The position numbers and the translations under genes were made by a program. A stretch of 64,000 nucleotides of DNA from Ascarosepion bandense (Eukaryota > Mollusca > Cephalopoda > Sepiida > Sepiidae), in contig JBBBDQ010001688.1 of the NCBI GenBank assembly GCA_037127315.1, forward strand, positions 1,829,501 through 1,893,500. The letters run 5' to 3'. Shown piece after piece: positions 22,600-33,189 of this stretch. The notes under the pieces were generated by a model. It saw only the letters and a list, made by a program, of their open reading frames with translations. It did no database searches and was not told the DNA's origin. The stretch's first letter is position 1. The number at the start of each line of letters is the position of its first letter.

Positions 22600-25500
22600 G
22601 ACCCTTCTATTGCCCAGTACATACTCCTCCCTCTTCTTTTAGACAAGAGTAGTGGTGCATGCCTGGTTTCCTGGTTAGGAAGGGGTTTTCCAGTTACTCT
22701 CCTCTCATCCAGTCCTAGTGATAGTGCTTTTGCAAGCTTTTTGCAGTATTTGTGGATGGTGGCAACTATGTAGTGCTATGTCTTGCATGGATGGGTGTCC
22801 CTGCATGAACCTCCAGTGGGCAACCCTGAGGCCACATTATGCTGCAGTCTGCACCAGTTTCCCTTCCACACATGCTGCATACAGCAACTGACTGATTCTA
22901 CTCTAGGCCTCTCTCTTAATAAAAATCACTAACCATGAATACACACTATCATAATAGCAAAACTAAACCAGCTAATCGAAAAACACCCAAACCCATCAAC
23001 ATCTCCTTCGCTAACATACAATATATACGTACCAACTTTTACAGTGTAGAATCCTTCCTCCAAGTAAACTCACTTAACATCCTAGCCCTCTGCAAAACTA
23101 ACCTTAATCCTTCTGTCTTCTTTTATGAATTCTACATCACTGGTTACCTTCCCCTCTTCAAGAAAGACTCCAATGTCCACATGCATGGGCTTGGTGTATA
23201 CATCAGTGAACATCTTCTAGCTAGGGTGATCTCTTTTGAATTCCTAGATCATTCTTATATGTGTTTCCATCTCTCCTTTCTAATCTCAGTTAGATATCTC
23301 TTCTTTCTCTATTGCTCCTCCTCGTCTCTCTACTGCTCCGTTCTTGACAGCATCTCCAATAATATCTATAAGGCCATCCGTTTGCCCATATATTTGTGTT
23401 TGGCGACTTTAACACCCACCATGCCAAGTGGCTGGAAAACCTGTCAAAGATCTTGCTGGTGTCCACATCATGAATTTTTCAATCACTCAGTCTCTTACAC
23501 AGGTGGTGGAGTTCCCTACACATTTCTCTAATAACCCTAATGAACCTGACTCACTGCTAGATCTCTGTTTTACCACCATCCCTGACTCTTGCAATGTCAA
23601 GCAACTCTGCTCTCTTGGAAACTATGATCATGCAGTAGTTTCCATTAACATCTCCTTCCACTCCTACTCCACCCAAGAACCTCAGACTAGCAGAATATCT
23701 TACTGCTACCAAAGAGCTGATTGGGACTCATTCCGCAATTTCTTGTGTGACATCCCTTGGAATAAGGTTTTTAGTCTTCCCGTTGATGACTGTGTGGCTG
23801 AGGTCTTGTTTTGGGTTAAGGTTGGCATTGATGCTTTCATCCCTGCCAGGATGTTGCAACTTAAATCCCATTTGTCCCCCTGGTTCTCCCCTGCTTGCTC
23901 AGCTGCCATTTCCCTCCGAAATCACTTCTTCTGGATTTACCAAAGTCACACGTCAAACCATAACAGGTGCCTTTTTGCCTCTGCTCACAATGAGTGCAAG
24001 ATACTGTTTGCAGCCAGAATGAAGCAGTGCATAGCATCTCGTAAGTTCAGCTCCAAAGACTACTGGAGGCTCTGTAAAAATGTACTAAACAACAGCAAAC
24101 CCTGAATTCCTCCTAATCAATGAATTTGAGGTCCTCACCTCTTCAACAGCCAAGGGTGAGTGCTTCGCTCGTAGATTCTCTATCGACTCAACACTGGACT
24201 CGTCTGGAGTATCTGTACCCAACTTCCCACCGTGAACTGAGGCCAAACTGAACAATATCCACATTACCTAATTTAATTTCAACGCTTGACCCCCATAAAG
24301 CGAGCGGTGGCAACGGAATCCCAATCATTGTACTGAAGAAATGTGCCCCTGAACTCTCCTCTGTTCTCTTCAAACTCTCTAACTACTGCCTCTTTGCTTT
24401 TTGCTTTCCTGCCTGCTGGAAGTCTCCCTCTGTGCTTCCTGGTAAATCCTCTGACCCCTCTAATTATTGCCCTATCAGCCTCCTACCGATTTTTGGCAGT
24501 GTGTTCAAAACCATCATCAATGCTGAGGATGTTCAAAATCCCACAGTCTCTTCTTTGACAAACAGTTTGGTTTCCGCTTCTCCAGGTCTACTGCTGATAT
24601 GCTCACGAACATCACTGAGTATATACACCAGGCTCTCGACAAGAATGGCGAAGCTGGAATTGTTGCCCTAGATATCTTCAAAGAGTTTGACAGAGTCTGG
24701 CATGTTGGCTTCCTACACAGGCTGCAAGGCTATGGTATAACTGGACAATTGTTTGATCTAATCCAGTCATTCCTTTCAAATCGCACAATGAAGGTAGTAT
24801 TGAACAGACATGCCTCTCAATACTATCATACAAACGCGGGTGTCCCTCAAGGCTCTATTCTAGATCCTACACATTTCCTATCTTCATTAATGATCTCTCT
24901 GATGTAATAAGATCCCAAGTAGGCAATACTGACAACACTATGGTTTACTCTCACCTCGATCAAAAATCTGCTGAGGTTGACAAACGAACCTTGCTTCTGA
25001 GCTTGAAAAGGACCTCCAATCCGTGGTGGACTGGGATAAGATATGGCTTGTAAATTTTAATGCTTCCAAAACGAAGCTGCTATCTATTAACCATCACAGA
25101 CAATCGCTCATACCCCCCATTAGTATGAATCAGACTAGTCTCCCTGAAAGCAAAACACTGCGCCTCCTCAGGTTAACTCTCACAACAGACCTCAAGTGGA
25201 ATGACTATATCAAATCCATAGCTAAATCCACTGCTAAGAACGTCAGTTCTCTGTGTAGGGCCAGGAAGTTTTTCCCGTCTAAAACTGTCCTGTAAATATA
25301 TAAATCTACCATTCACTCGTGCATTGAATACTGCTGCCATATCTGGTTGGGTGCCCCTGCTATCAACCTAGGAGTCCTTGACAAAATCCAACGGAGAATC
25401 TGTAATGTGACTGATCCCGACTTAGCTCAGAAACAGTCACTTTCTCACCAGCGCAATGTGGCTTCCCTGTGTCTCTTCTACAAATACTTTCACTGCTTCT

Positions 25501-25910
25501 GCTCTGATGAACTTAGCTCTCTGGTGCCCCCTACATATGAATTTACTTGTACCACAAGATGAGCAACTAGGTCCCATCCTTTTACTGTGAAACCAATAAA
25601 ATGTAAACGCAAATTCTACTCCAGCAGCTTCTTCCTGCCTGTGGAATTCCCTTCCATTTACTTACTTCCCCGGAAGCTAGAATCTCCAGGAGTTTAAATG
25701 TAAAGTCAATAGTTATCTCCTATCTCACTGACTTGCATCCTCTCTCTCATGCTCCTTTCTCCATCCACTTTCACCAGTATTCTCATCCTTTGCTTACCCA
25801 CTTCCTGACACCCCTATAACCTGTCACTCTTTCTCATAACTTTCTTCCTATGTAACTCCCTGTGCATCAGTGGCAGTAAACTGCTATGCTTGGGGCAATA
25901 TGATTATATA
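22600..25910 (+). mobile_element. CR1/Jockey-type LINE, long copy
   Basis: Longer plus-strand copy of the family also present at 3548-5290 (-). A GC-richer leader (about 22600-22934) precedes an endonuclease-RT ORF read in several frames. The 3' end is GTGCATCAGTGGCAGTA followed by an A/T-rich tail near 25910. The exact 5' limit is uncertain and no target duplication was identified. CR1/Jockey is a tentative placement from motifs such as WLVNFNASKTKLLSINHHR. Confidence 0.88.
22935..25562 (+). pseudogene. LINE endonuclease/reverse transcriptase, broken
   Basis: 22935-23531 begins an endonuclease domain (INISFANIQYIRTNFYSVES, ILALCKTNLNPS with Lys where relatives have the catalytic Glu). The GDFNTHHAKWL motif follows near 23402 in another frame, and LLDLCFTTIPD and GNYDHAVVSI (the Asp-His pair) near 23560-23640. 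23428-24105 continues to the pre-RT linker, ending LCKNVLNNSKP. The RT is read from about 24432 (SSDPSNYCPISLLPIFGSV), then 24599-24907 (VALDIFKEFDRVW, NAGVPQGSILD). Where the YxDD motif should be (about 24935) the reading is TDNT, so the second catalytic Asp is lost. 25023-25295 gives the thumb (WLVNFNASKTKLL), and 25347-25562 the C terminus. Multiple shifts make it a pseudogene. Confidence 0.88.
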
Positions 25911-25929
25911 ATTTTTTTTTTTAAATGTA

Positions 25930-26860
25930 AGAATTTAGAAAAACCTTTTGTTCGGTCAATTTATGTAATTCAGAATGATTAAAAAAAAAAACTTAGTCTG
26001 GAGCCTTACAGTTTAACACTACAATTTATTAAGAAACTATAGCTATAGTTTGGACTGATAGAATTTCTTGGTGACCCATTCAAATCAAATCTGTGGGTCC
26101 CAGGACTCATTAAAAAGCTATCAGCATCACTGCCCTTTCTATGATAGTGCCATCTTTCAATAAGACAATGAACTCTGCCAGACTGCATAAATTGTACATG
26201 ATTGGTTTCAGGAATGAAGACTTCACTGTATTTCCATAGATTTCTCAATCCATTGTATATTTGAGATGTACTGGACTAACAAGTTTGACCTATAGAACTT
26301 CTGTCATATAACTTGGAAGAATAAAGATATGTTCTTAACATCCTGAACCCAGATCTCAGATGAAACCTTGTTGAGTCCATACCTGCTACACTTTATTTGG
26401 CTCATCAATAAAGTACAGTTTATAATATATAAATATGTTAGTATAGTTTATTTTTTGTATTTTAAACTTAAAACTTTAAACTTTCATTTTCAATTATATA
26501 AAAACTACTGTGTACAAGATATTTACATAATCTTTAATATGATTTATATGAAAATGTTCATTCTTATGATTAATTATAAAATGGTGCAGAAAAATCTGGC
26601 ACTAGGTATAAGAAGCAAAAACTGTATTTTAACACCAACTCAATTTGAATCAATTATACATGGGTATTGTTTTGTCTTTTCTTATTGCTTACCACCTGGC
26701 TTTACCACTACTTCACTCCTGTCCCACTCAACTGGATTCATCTTCTGTACTTAAATATTTCTGACAGGTGAAGGAAAAATTGGATTAAACAATGAATTAT
26801 TGTTGAGCTGAAATTTGTTTCTGCACAGAATTTGTAAGATTTTTCATTGAAAATCTAGAA
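25930..26860. other. AT-rich stretch, one unassigned open frame
   Basis: A minus-strand open frame at 26248-26006 (80 codons) is less AT-skewed than its flanks but matches nothing I know. The plus-strand frame at 26368-26754 is of AT-driven composition. No repeat family was recognised. Confidence 0.5.
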
Positions 26861-26867
26861 GAAATGG

Positions 26868-27020
26868 ACTATTAGAGGTCAGGAATTAATGCAAGCATTA
26901 CTGGTAGTTTTGTACTGCTATATGTTTATTGTAAAGGCATTGCTAATGATTTCTCTATAGAATTGCATTGAATAACAAGATGGTGAATGGTCAGGAATTA
27001 AAGCCTTATTAACAGAATAG
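26868..27020 (+). repeat. dispersed repeat, copy 1
   Basis: Shares GAGGTCAGGAATTAATG.AAGCATTA, a GCTAATGATTT..CTATAGA block and a second TCAGGAATTAA with 52290-52460, in the same order and spacing. The family is not recognised. Confidence 0.6.
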
Positions 27021-27029
27021 AGCTATGCG

Positions 27030-28441
27030 TCAATATTGTATTATTAAATTTTATTTTTATATTATTCTTTGACAACAGAAAGGTTAGAGGCTTAAAAAGT
27101 TTTAAGCCTGACCCACTTACTCAAATCTGACTAGATAATCAAACATTTTTTAAGGTCTTCTTGGTCAAATCAAGGATTTTTGGCTACCACTCCATTATCT
27201 TTAAATGTTATCTAAAAGTTGCAAATATTTTTTTTGTTTAAATTCTAACTAATTTAGTAAAACCAGAGTTATGAGCTTAAAGTATTAAAATGTGGTAATG
27301 CTGCTATCACATTTGTGAGAGGTTGATTTCAGTCTTAAGGAGCTTTTTCATTCAATAGTCTAAACCCTCTACAATGGAGCATGATTCCTTATGTTAGTAG
27401 TTTTGTTTTGGCCAATCCATGTCAAACAAGATTCCTTATTTTCTTTTTCTTGCAGATGAGGCTGCCTATTGCTCCTGGGAATGGTAGGATAGCTTCTTGC
27501 AATAACAATAGGCTGATTGCATTATTTTCAGTTGAAGTGGTTTTGTGGTTGTCAGTGTTCCAACCTGTTCTGCTTGGCAATAAGTGACTGGTGGTGTGCT
27601 AAGATCTTTGTCCTGGTTCTACTTGCAACAAGCTGAGATTTTAAGGCAGTTATGGCTAGTTCCCTGGCACTTCATATTCTTTTAGGTTGATGCACTTTGA
27701 ATCTGTCTCTGACACTTATCTTTGGCCAAAAGAAAACCAACAAAACTAAAAAAAATATAATCTAAATCTCATATGCCTACAATAAATGTTGAATATTGAA
27801 ACACAAATTTCTCACAACCTGTTGACAGTGAATGTAACATTAATGATTCTTTATTACAATTTTTTCATATTATTTATATATGTTGTTCTCTTCTTTGCTG
27901 CTATTATCTTGGTGTTTCAAAACAAATAAATCAAAACATTAAGATAACAACAACAATATTCTGATTATAAAGAATAACTCCATATTGACAAATTCCTATT
28001 TCTTCCAACAAAAAATTGTAGCATGGAAGGTGCAAAAATGTTCATAAAGTTAATTTTTTAAAACTGATGGCATTAAATGTTGGATAAAATACACCAATTA
28101 ACAAATAAGACATGCTTTTTAACTAATCTATTCAAAAACTCTAAAAATGTTGGATACATTTTTATCTCTCTCTTTCTCACATGTACACATACTTTTGTGT
28201 GTATATTGTCTTTGTTTAAATAATACAGTATTTGATGTTAGGTAGGTATTTTGTATTAAAATAGTTTTATTCTCTGAGCAAACCTATCCTTAATTTCTAA
28301 CCAATGACAATTTCTTTTTCCTGATGTTTTGATGGCTTTCTATCATAAAATGATCAGCATTTATGTTATGATAGTCTAATTCTGTCAGCAACATTTGCAT
28401 AAATTCATGACCACTGACAATCCTTTTTCATTTGCAATATG
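27030..28441. other. AT-rich stretch, no gene seen
   Basis: A plausible splice acceptor (TTTCTTTTTCTTGCAG, ending 27455) precedes a 43-codon open frame, but no convincing donor follows. Confidence 0.5.
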
Positions 28442-28452
28442 CAATAGATTGT
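28442..28452. repeat. target-site duplication, left
   Basis: CAATAGATTGT, matching CAATAGCTTGT at 28703-28713 at 10 of 11 positions. Confidence 0.78.
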
Positions 28453-28702
28453 GCTATTTACATTATTTGAACTATTGTCCTCATCTTTCTGCCATATTTA
28501 CGGCATTTTGGCTGTTGTATGATCCAGCCTTCTTCAGGTGCTAGGAATTTCAAATCGAACCCTTTATTATGATCACTGGGGTATATCATTGTTATTCCCT
28601 GAACAGCCAACATGTCATAAACATGGCAGCAAAGATGAGGACAATAGTCCAAATAATGTAAATAGTGTAAATACTACCTCATCTCAGAAGTATAAACACA
28701 TA
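28453..28702 (+). mobile_element. Penelope-derived foldback insertion, copy b
   Basis: A 250-bp insertion made of two inverted arms. The left arm (about 28456-28518) starts TATTTACATTATTTGAAC. The right arm (about 28606-28667) ends GTCCAAATAATGTAAA. The inner part carries one extra stretch of the shared tail (CTTCAGGTGCTAGGAATTTC, minus orientation). The right end extends past the arm by the family's roughly 25-nt terminus (TACCTCATCTCAGAAGTATA). It lacks the tRNA-like module and all coding sequence. An 11-bp target duplication flanks it. Confidence 0.8.
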
Positions 28703-28713
28703 CAATAGCTTGT
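28703..28713. repeat. target-site duplication, right
   Basis: CAATAGCTTGT, partner of 28442-28452. Confidence 0.78.
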
Positions 28714-29366
28714 TGAAATTTGTTAAATGAAACTTTCAATCCAAATTCAATTTAAAGAACACTGGTTAGGAATGCTAATTTGTAGGGTGGGTAAAGTAGC
28801 AGGAAAATCAGTGGCCAGGAAGAAAAGCTAAAATTTTACCTTTAGAAGCATGATTATTATTTTATCTTCCTCTGCTGCAGATTCTTTCATGTCCTTCTTT
28901 TGGGCTATAATATTTGGGTTGAAATTTGCAGTCCTTTACATGTGAATTACCTAACAGCAAATTTCAGTCAGTTACAATAAGAACTTAAGTCTCACTTATT
29001 CAGCATCATTTTAATAATACTGCAAAAATGAAGAATTTATTAATCTTCTACTAAAGTCTTCAATAGTTGGGCTGTGTTAGAAGCTATAATATTTGTTTAA
29101 AACCTGATTACTTACATTGTAATCATCTTCTTGATCACTAAAATGCTGAATAAGTTTTGTTTTTTACAAGAATCTTTTTAGTCCAGATTACGACTTTCTT
29201 AAACACAAAATGTTCAGAAAGCAATTTTATTTTCAAATGAAAATAATTTCATTCAAAATTGGTTTATTATTTTTCTCTTACCATTATTAACGTACGTATA
29301 AATAATTATATGAACGACTTCAATGTTACTTCCAAGAAAATAAATTTTCACTTAATCTTTCATTCA
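28714..29366. other. AT-rich spacer, no gene seen
   Basis: Nothing recognisable. Confidence 0.6.
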
Positions 29367-30173
29367 CAAGGTGTGATGGATAAAATGTCATCGAAATTAT
29401 ACAATAAAATAACACCGACACGATATTCTTTATATATATTTACCAAAATTACACAAAAATATCTTGAAATACTAAAGAATAAATTTATTTAATATGCCAT
29501 TGGTTTCAACCACAGCCTTCAACTTCAGAATACCCTGCAATTCTTCTGGATGGTTTAAGTTGGTGAATGCTGCCATAATCTTTGCCTTCACAAGGAGTTT
29601 TCTTGGTCTCTCACTCAACTGTGCCCCACACTTAACCAAGGGAATTGCAGTCTAGGGAGTTAGGTGGCCAGATATAGGGATGATATTGTCGCAGAAATTT
29701 TCTGACAGCCAAGACTGAGTTCTCCAGATTGTGTGACATGCCAAACAAAGGGTCTTCCAGCAACCATCCTCTTGAACCAAGACAGCATTCACTTCTCAAG
29801 CTACTTAATGTAGGTCTTGATGTTGTTGGGTCTGAGGCCCTCGCTAACAACTTTAGGAGAACAATCAGTGATTTATCCAATTTACTGTACCTTTGTAATC
29901 ACCATTTAGACTCGCCCACCTCTTTCCAAATCCTCTGCATTGTCCTCAGATTGATACCAAAACACTCTGAAATGTTCATATTGAAACTTCCAGCACAAAT
30001 GCAAGGCAGTAGAGCATGCCATTTCAAAATTTCTAGCAGAATTGCATCATGGTGCTCTTTTTTTTTTCTCACAGACAGTGCCCAACTCACTGTATTATAC
30101 TATATTTTTTAATTTCACGTTAATGTGTGAAATTAAAAATATAAACTAGTTATAATTTACCCATCGCATCCTG
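29367..30173 (-). mobile_element. mariner element, deleted copy
   Basis: The inverted ends are CAAGGTGTGATGGAT (from 29367) and, on the other strand, CAGGATGCGATGGGT (from 30173). TA flanks the right end, while the left TA has mutated to CA. It is the same family as 47736-48971: the 3'-end sequence TTTAGTATTTCAAGATATTTTTG and the subterminal ATATTTTTAATTTCAC are shared. At about 807 bp it is shorter than the other copy, so internal sequence is missing. Confidence 0.85.
29500..30090 (-). pseudogene. mariner transposase remnant
   Basis: The frame at 30090-29899 gives the N-terminal region (ILLEILKWHALLPCICAGSF, NISECFGINLRTMQRIWKE), a helix-turn-helix DNA-binding segment. The frame at 29880-29632 retains the end of the catalytic domain (AVRKFLRQYHPYIWPPNSLD), including the third catalytic Asp, followed in another frame by the C terminus near 29500-29600. 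The block with the first and second catalytic Asp is deleted or unreadable. Non-functional. Confidence 0.8.
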
Positions 30174-31224
30174 TATAATACTACCTACATATGAGTTAAA
30201 TATGTATTTCCTGAAGAGACTGCATGAAGAAAAACAGCAAAGAATTTACAACTTTCAATCTTTCTCACTCTCTGTTAATGTGTATATCTAAATTATTTTA
30301 TTAATAGTGTGACATAAGGCCTTGTTTAATTTGTTTTCCAATTTTTAACTTGTGTATTTTCTTTAAATTGTAAGGAGATATATCAATGTCAAGGTTCACC
30401 TTACAAAAAAAAATGATATCCATTGTTATTGGTAACCCTTTACATGTTGAAAGTTAAATAAACTGTAATATTATAAATTGAAGAAAAATTGCAGAATTTT
30501 TGCACTAAGCCTTTTTCCAGTTGAAGTATTAGGCATTCTTTAAATAATAGAGATTTTATTTGTAGGTGTGTCTAGATATAAAACTACTGAATGGATTGAA
30601 GTAAAATTTCGTACATGCATGCTTTTATTTAGATTGTGCTCAGTTGCATATCTCAAATAATATGAAAGTACCTGTTAAATTTGACACATAAGTCTATAAT
30701 ATTTCAAAACTTGCTTGTTTACCATTGACTCACTTATTATTTATGCACATGCCAAAGAGTAAGAAATATATCAAGTGATAGTCTGGAGCAAAAATAAGGT
30801 GCCTGACCAGTAGGAGCCAATTCATCAGAACAGGATATGTACTCTAGACTTCTCTCACCTAATCTGGCTGGAGTAAAATCACTGCATAAGGTATGGTCAA
30901 GTCAACTATCAAGGCTTTAATTCACTTTGCTTTTTAGTATCTGCTAATATGAATTTGTTCTGTTGCTCCAAAAAACAATTGTCACTTTCACATTTAAGTA
31001 ATCTCTGTGTTATACTCCTGTCCTTGTTTTTATTCACCAAGGTTCATAAGTCTCGCTATATTGATGATATATTTATGCTATATTGGGACAGTAAGATGAA
31101 TTTATTTTCACTAGTCATTCCAATCCTTACTTCTTGTTTTGCTATTTATACTCATAATGAGGAAAAACTTGTATAAATGCATGTTGGTAAGTTATTTTTA
31201 TCTTAATATTCTTGCCAGAAATAA
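30174..31224. other. mostly AT-rich stretch, one RT-like string
   Basis: A less AT-rich patch lies at 30780-30900. The open frame 30949-31176 contains RYIDDIFMLYW, which resembles motif C of Penelope-type reverse transcriptases (RxxDDIF), but the surrounding residues do not match. It may be chance. Confidence 0.4.
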
Positions 31225-31885
31225 ATTTCTTTTTTGTCAAACAGAAATGCCATTTTCTAAAAATCTGCTCTGAATCATAAAATAAAAACTAACTTTTAAT
31301 TAGAAAAGCTTTTAATTACTTTTATAAATAAGAAAGGACACTATTGTCTTAAGAAATTTTCTTTTGATGAATAATGAATTTTTAGAAAAACTGTTTTCAA
31401 TTTTAAAAAATTTGAATTAGAATAATTTAAGTATTAAATCTTCTAAAATTCTGTATTTCACTCTTTTAGATGGTATTAACTATTTACTAATCATAAATTG
31501 AAAAGCTTAGTATAATTTGTCAAACATCAATATTTTAAAAAGAATTTAAAATATTTTTGTATGTATAAATGTGCCGGTTTCTGTAGAGATTAATGTTCAT
31601 ATATAACATTATCATAACATAATAGCAACAACTGTAGTAAATTTAAAACCAAATTCAATAAAAACATTAAATTACAGAAAATATTTTCGTAAATTTTTAA
31701 GACTTCGGATTACTTAAAAAATGATATATAAAAAAGATGGTCATGTTATATTCTTCAATTATTTTTATGAAAAAAGCCCCCTCCATAGAAAAGTATCCAT
31801 CTGTCATTAAGCTGTCAATATAACATCTTAAACAGCTACTGCTATGTTTAAAAAAATACTTTTCTGTAATATGTTAAACTTCAAA
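31225..31885 (+). repeat. AT-rich TAGGTACC family copy O2, left part
   Basis: Follows the same order as the copy at 44330-46360: AACAGAAATGCCATTTTCTA, TCTGCTCTGAATCATAAAAT, TTTTAATTACTTTTATAAAT, then ACTATTGTCTTAAG, which is the uninterrupted form of the site occupied at 44682-45460. It continues to the Penelope insertion at 31898. Confidence 0.75.
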
Positions 31886-31897
31886 TAAATAATATTT
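31886..31897. repeat. Penelope target-site duplication, left
   Basis: TAAATAATATTT, identical to 32855-32866. Confidence 0.85.
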
Positions 31898-32119
31898 AGT
31901 ATTTGTCTATATTTCTGAGATGAGGTAGTATTTACATTATTTGGACTATTGTATGATGTTTCGGGCGTTGTATGCTCCAGCCTTCTTCAGTTGCTAGGAA
32001 TTTCGAACCAAACCCTTTATTCTAATCACTGGGATATATGAACTCCATTCCTTGCTTAGAGCCACTTCTGGAAGTCATGAGTTATCTCCCACTAACCCTG
32101 TAAGTTATTTGTTCATCAC

Positions 32120-32205
32120 TGCTGTAACCTGGTATTGAACTCACAAGTTCTTTGGGTTAAGTCACAGGAACTAACCAATGTCTATATCCATTGAGCCATG
32201 TGTCC
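32120..32205 (-). other. tRNA-like (SINE-like) module in Penelope copy c
   Basis: On the minus strand, A-box-like TGGCTCAATGG (plus 32188-32198) is followed by B-box-like GAGTTCAATACC (plus 32131-32142), then a GTTAGTGGG/AGATAACTC segment. It lies inside the same target duplications as the GIY-YIG coding sequence. It is therefore part of the inserted unit and not a later neighbour, unless a SINE inserted into the parent element earlier. Confidence 0.65.
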
Positions 32206-32307
32206 TTAAGGACAACTGAATTTTTGGGACTTATATACCTAATGTCCAGTAAACCTTTTTTACCAAAGTTCCTATTGCAATTTTTTGATGTTAATGGTTT
32301 TCTGTAG

Positions 32308-32332
32308 TATTATTATTATTATTATTATTATT
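32308..32332. repeat. (ATT)n microsatellite
   Basis: Eight ATT units inside the Penelope 3' UTR, at the junction of two similar copies of an ATTGCAATA..TTTGGT / ATTGCAATA..CTATGGT segment. Confidence 0.9.
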
Positions 32333-32366
32333 TTTTTTTACCATAGCTCATATTGCAATTTTGACA

Positions 32367-32808
32367 CTAACGATTTTCTCTGGCACTCCATATTACTGGT
32401 TCCCATATTGTGTTCATCTCTAAGCTTGGTTGGCTTTGGAGATTTTTGTAGCCTAGCATATGTGCTGATTCCTTAAGTTTACATAGTTTCCAGTGGCATT
32501 CTCTATCTATTATTGCAACTTCATCCCAGACGGGGTGGTGATCCTCTTTCTCCCTCCTTATGTGGTCAGCTACACCTGATTTTTCTATCTTCCCTCATGT
32601 TATGGACTGGCAATGTTCTTGTAGCCTTACCTTAAGGGCGCGGCCTGTTTTTCCTTTATATTTCTTTCCACAACTACATGAAATGGCATACACACAGTCC
32701 TTAGTCATGTCCTCTTTTGTTGGCGGTCTTACTCTGGAGAGGTACCTGCGAAGTGTAGAACTACTTTTGAAGATTGTCTTGATGTAATATGAACTACAGA
32801 TCCTTTGT
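32367..32808 (-). pseudogene. Penelope-like protein C terminus with GIY-YIG
   Basis: Only the end of the protein remains; the reverse transcriptase domain is absent. The linker after the RT reads IFKSSSTLRRYLSRVRPPTK. The GIY-YIG endonuclease domain follows: DCVYAISCSCGKKYKGKTGR (the canonical GIY reads CVY, YIG reads YKG, and the Cys-x-Cys typical of Penelope is present) and LKVRLQEHCQSI. An in-frame TGA at 32595-32597 interrupts it. The frame then continues with VADHIRREKEDHHPVWDEVA and IIDRECHWKLCKLKESAHML, the conserved stretch with the catalytic-type Glu, to a stop at 32367. In intact elements this nuclease makes the nick that primes copying. This copy is inactive. Confidence 0.87.
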
Positions 32809-32854
32809 ATTTTCGACACAGATGAAGACAATAATCCAAATAATGTAAATACTG

Positions 32855-32866
32855 TAAATAATATTT
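32855..32866. repeat. Penelope target-site duplication, right
   Basis: TAAATAATATTT, identical to 31886-31897. Confidence 0.85.
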
Positions 32867-33185
32867 GTTTCAAATCAGATTAATCATACTTTAAATCAGC
32901 TAATATTCTTCAAATACAGTTTCAGAAAAGTATATTTTATTTTTGGAGGATTTTTTAATAAGGAGAATTACATTGGGATAAAAGTGGTCTAAAAATGATA
33001 CTGAAATCAGATATTTTGACAATAAAAGAACTACTTTCAGTCAATCTAAATTCTAATTGAAATTGTTCAAAGTATTTTGTTTAATGAAAATATTAAATTT
33101 AATCTATTGAAATTAAAACTAAAAGCTTCAAGAAATTTTTTCAATTTCAAAAATTCATTATAAACCTTAGGTGTCACAAATCTGT
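32867..33185 (+). repeat. AT-rich TAGGTACC family copy O2, right part
   Basis: Continues the copy interrupted by the Penelope insertion. It shares TTTCAAATCAGATTAAT, AAGTATATTTTATTTTTGG, a TAAATTTAATCTATTGAAATT block and AAAGCTTCAAGAAA with 46010-46360, and stops at CCTTAGGTGTCAC, short of the terminal inverted repeat. Confidence 0.75.
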
Positions 33186-33189
33186 GAAA

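Larger units (their letters stand above)
31898..32854 (-). mobile_element. Penelope-like element, 5'-truncated copy c
   Basis: A 957-bp insertion between perfect 12-bp target duplications. Read on the minus strand it begins with an inverted copy of its own 3' terminal sequence (AGTATTTACATTATTTGG). It then continues with the end of the Penelope protein including the GIY-YIG domain (32808-32367), an ATT microsatellite, a partly duplicated 3' UTR segment, a tRNA-like module (about 32205-32120), and finally the shared tail with a CTGAAGA..GAAA core, ending ATAGACAAATAC. It is the key copy that ties the foldback insertions at 11866, 28453 and 50753 to a Penelope-like element. Confidence 0.88.

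Noticed and set aside
26368..26754. 128-codon plus-strand open frame
   Set aside because: Ile-, Tyr-, Phe- and Lys-dominated composition expected from AT-rich DNA. No domain recognised.
27456..27587. Possible exon after TTTCTTTTTCTTGCAG
   Set aside because: The acceptor is good, but the only nearby donors are poor, and the frame simply runs to a stop.
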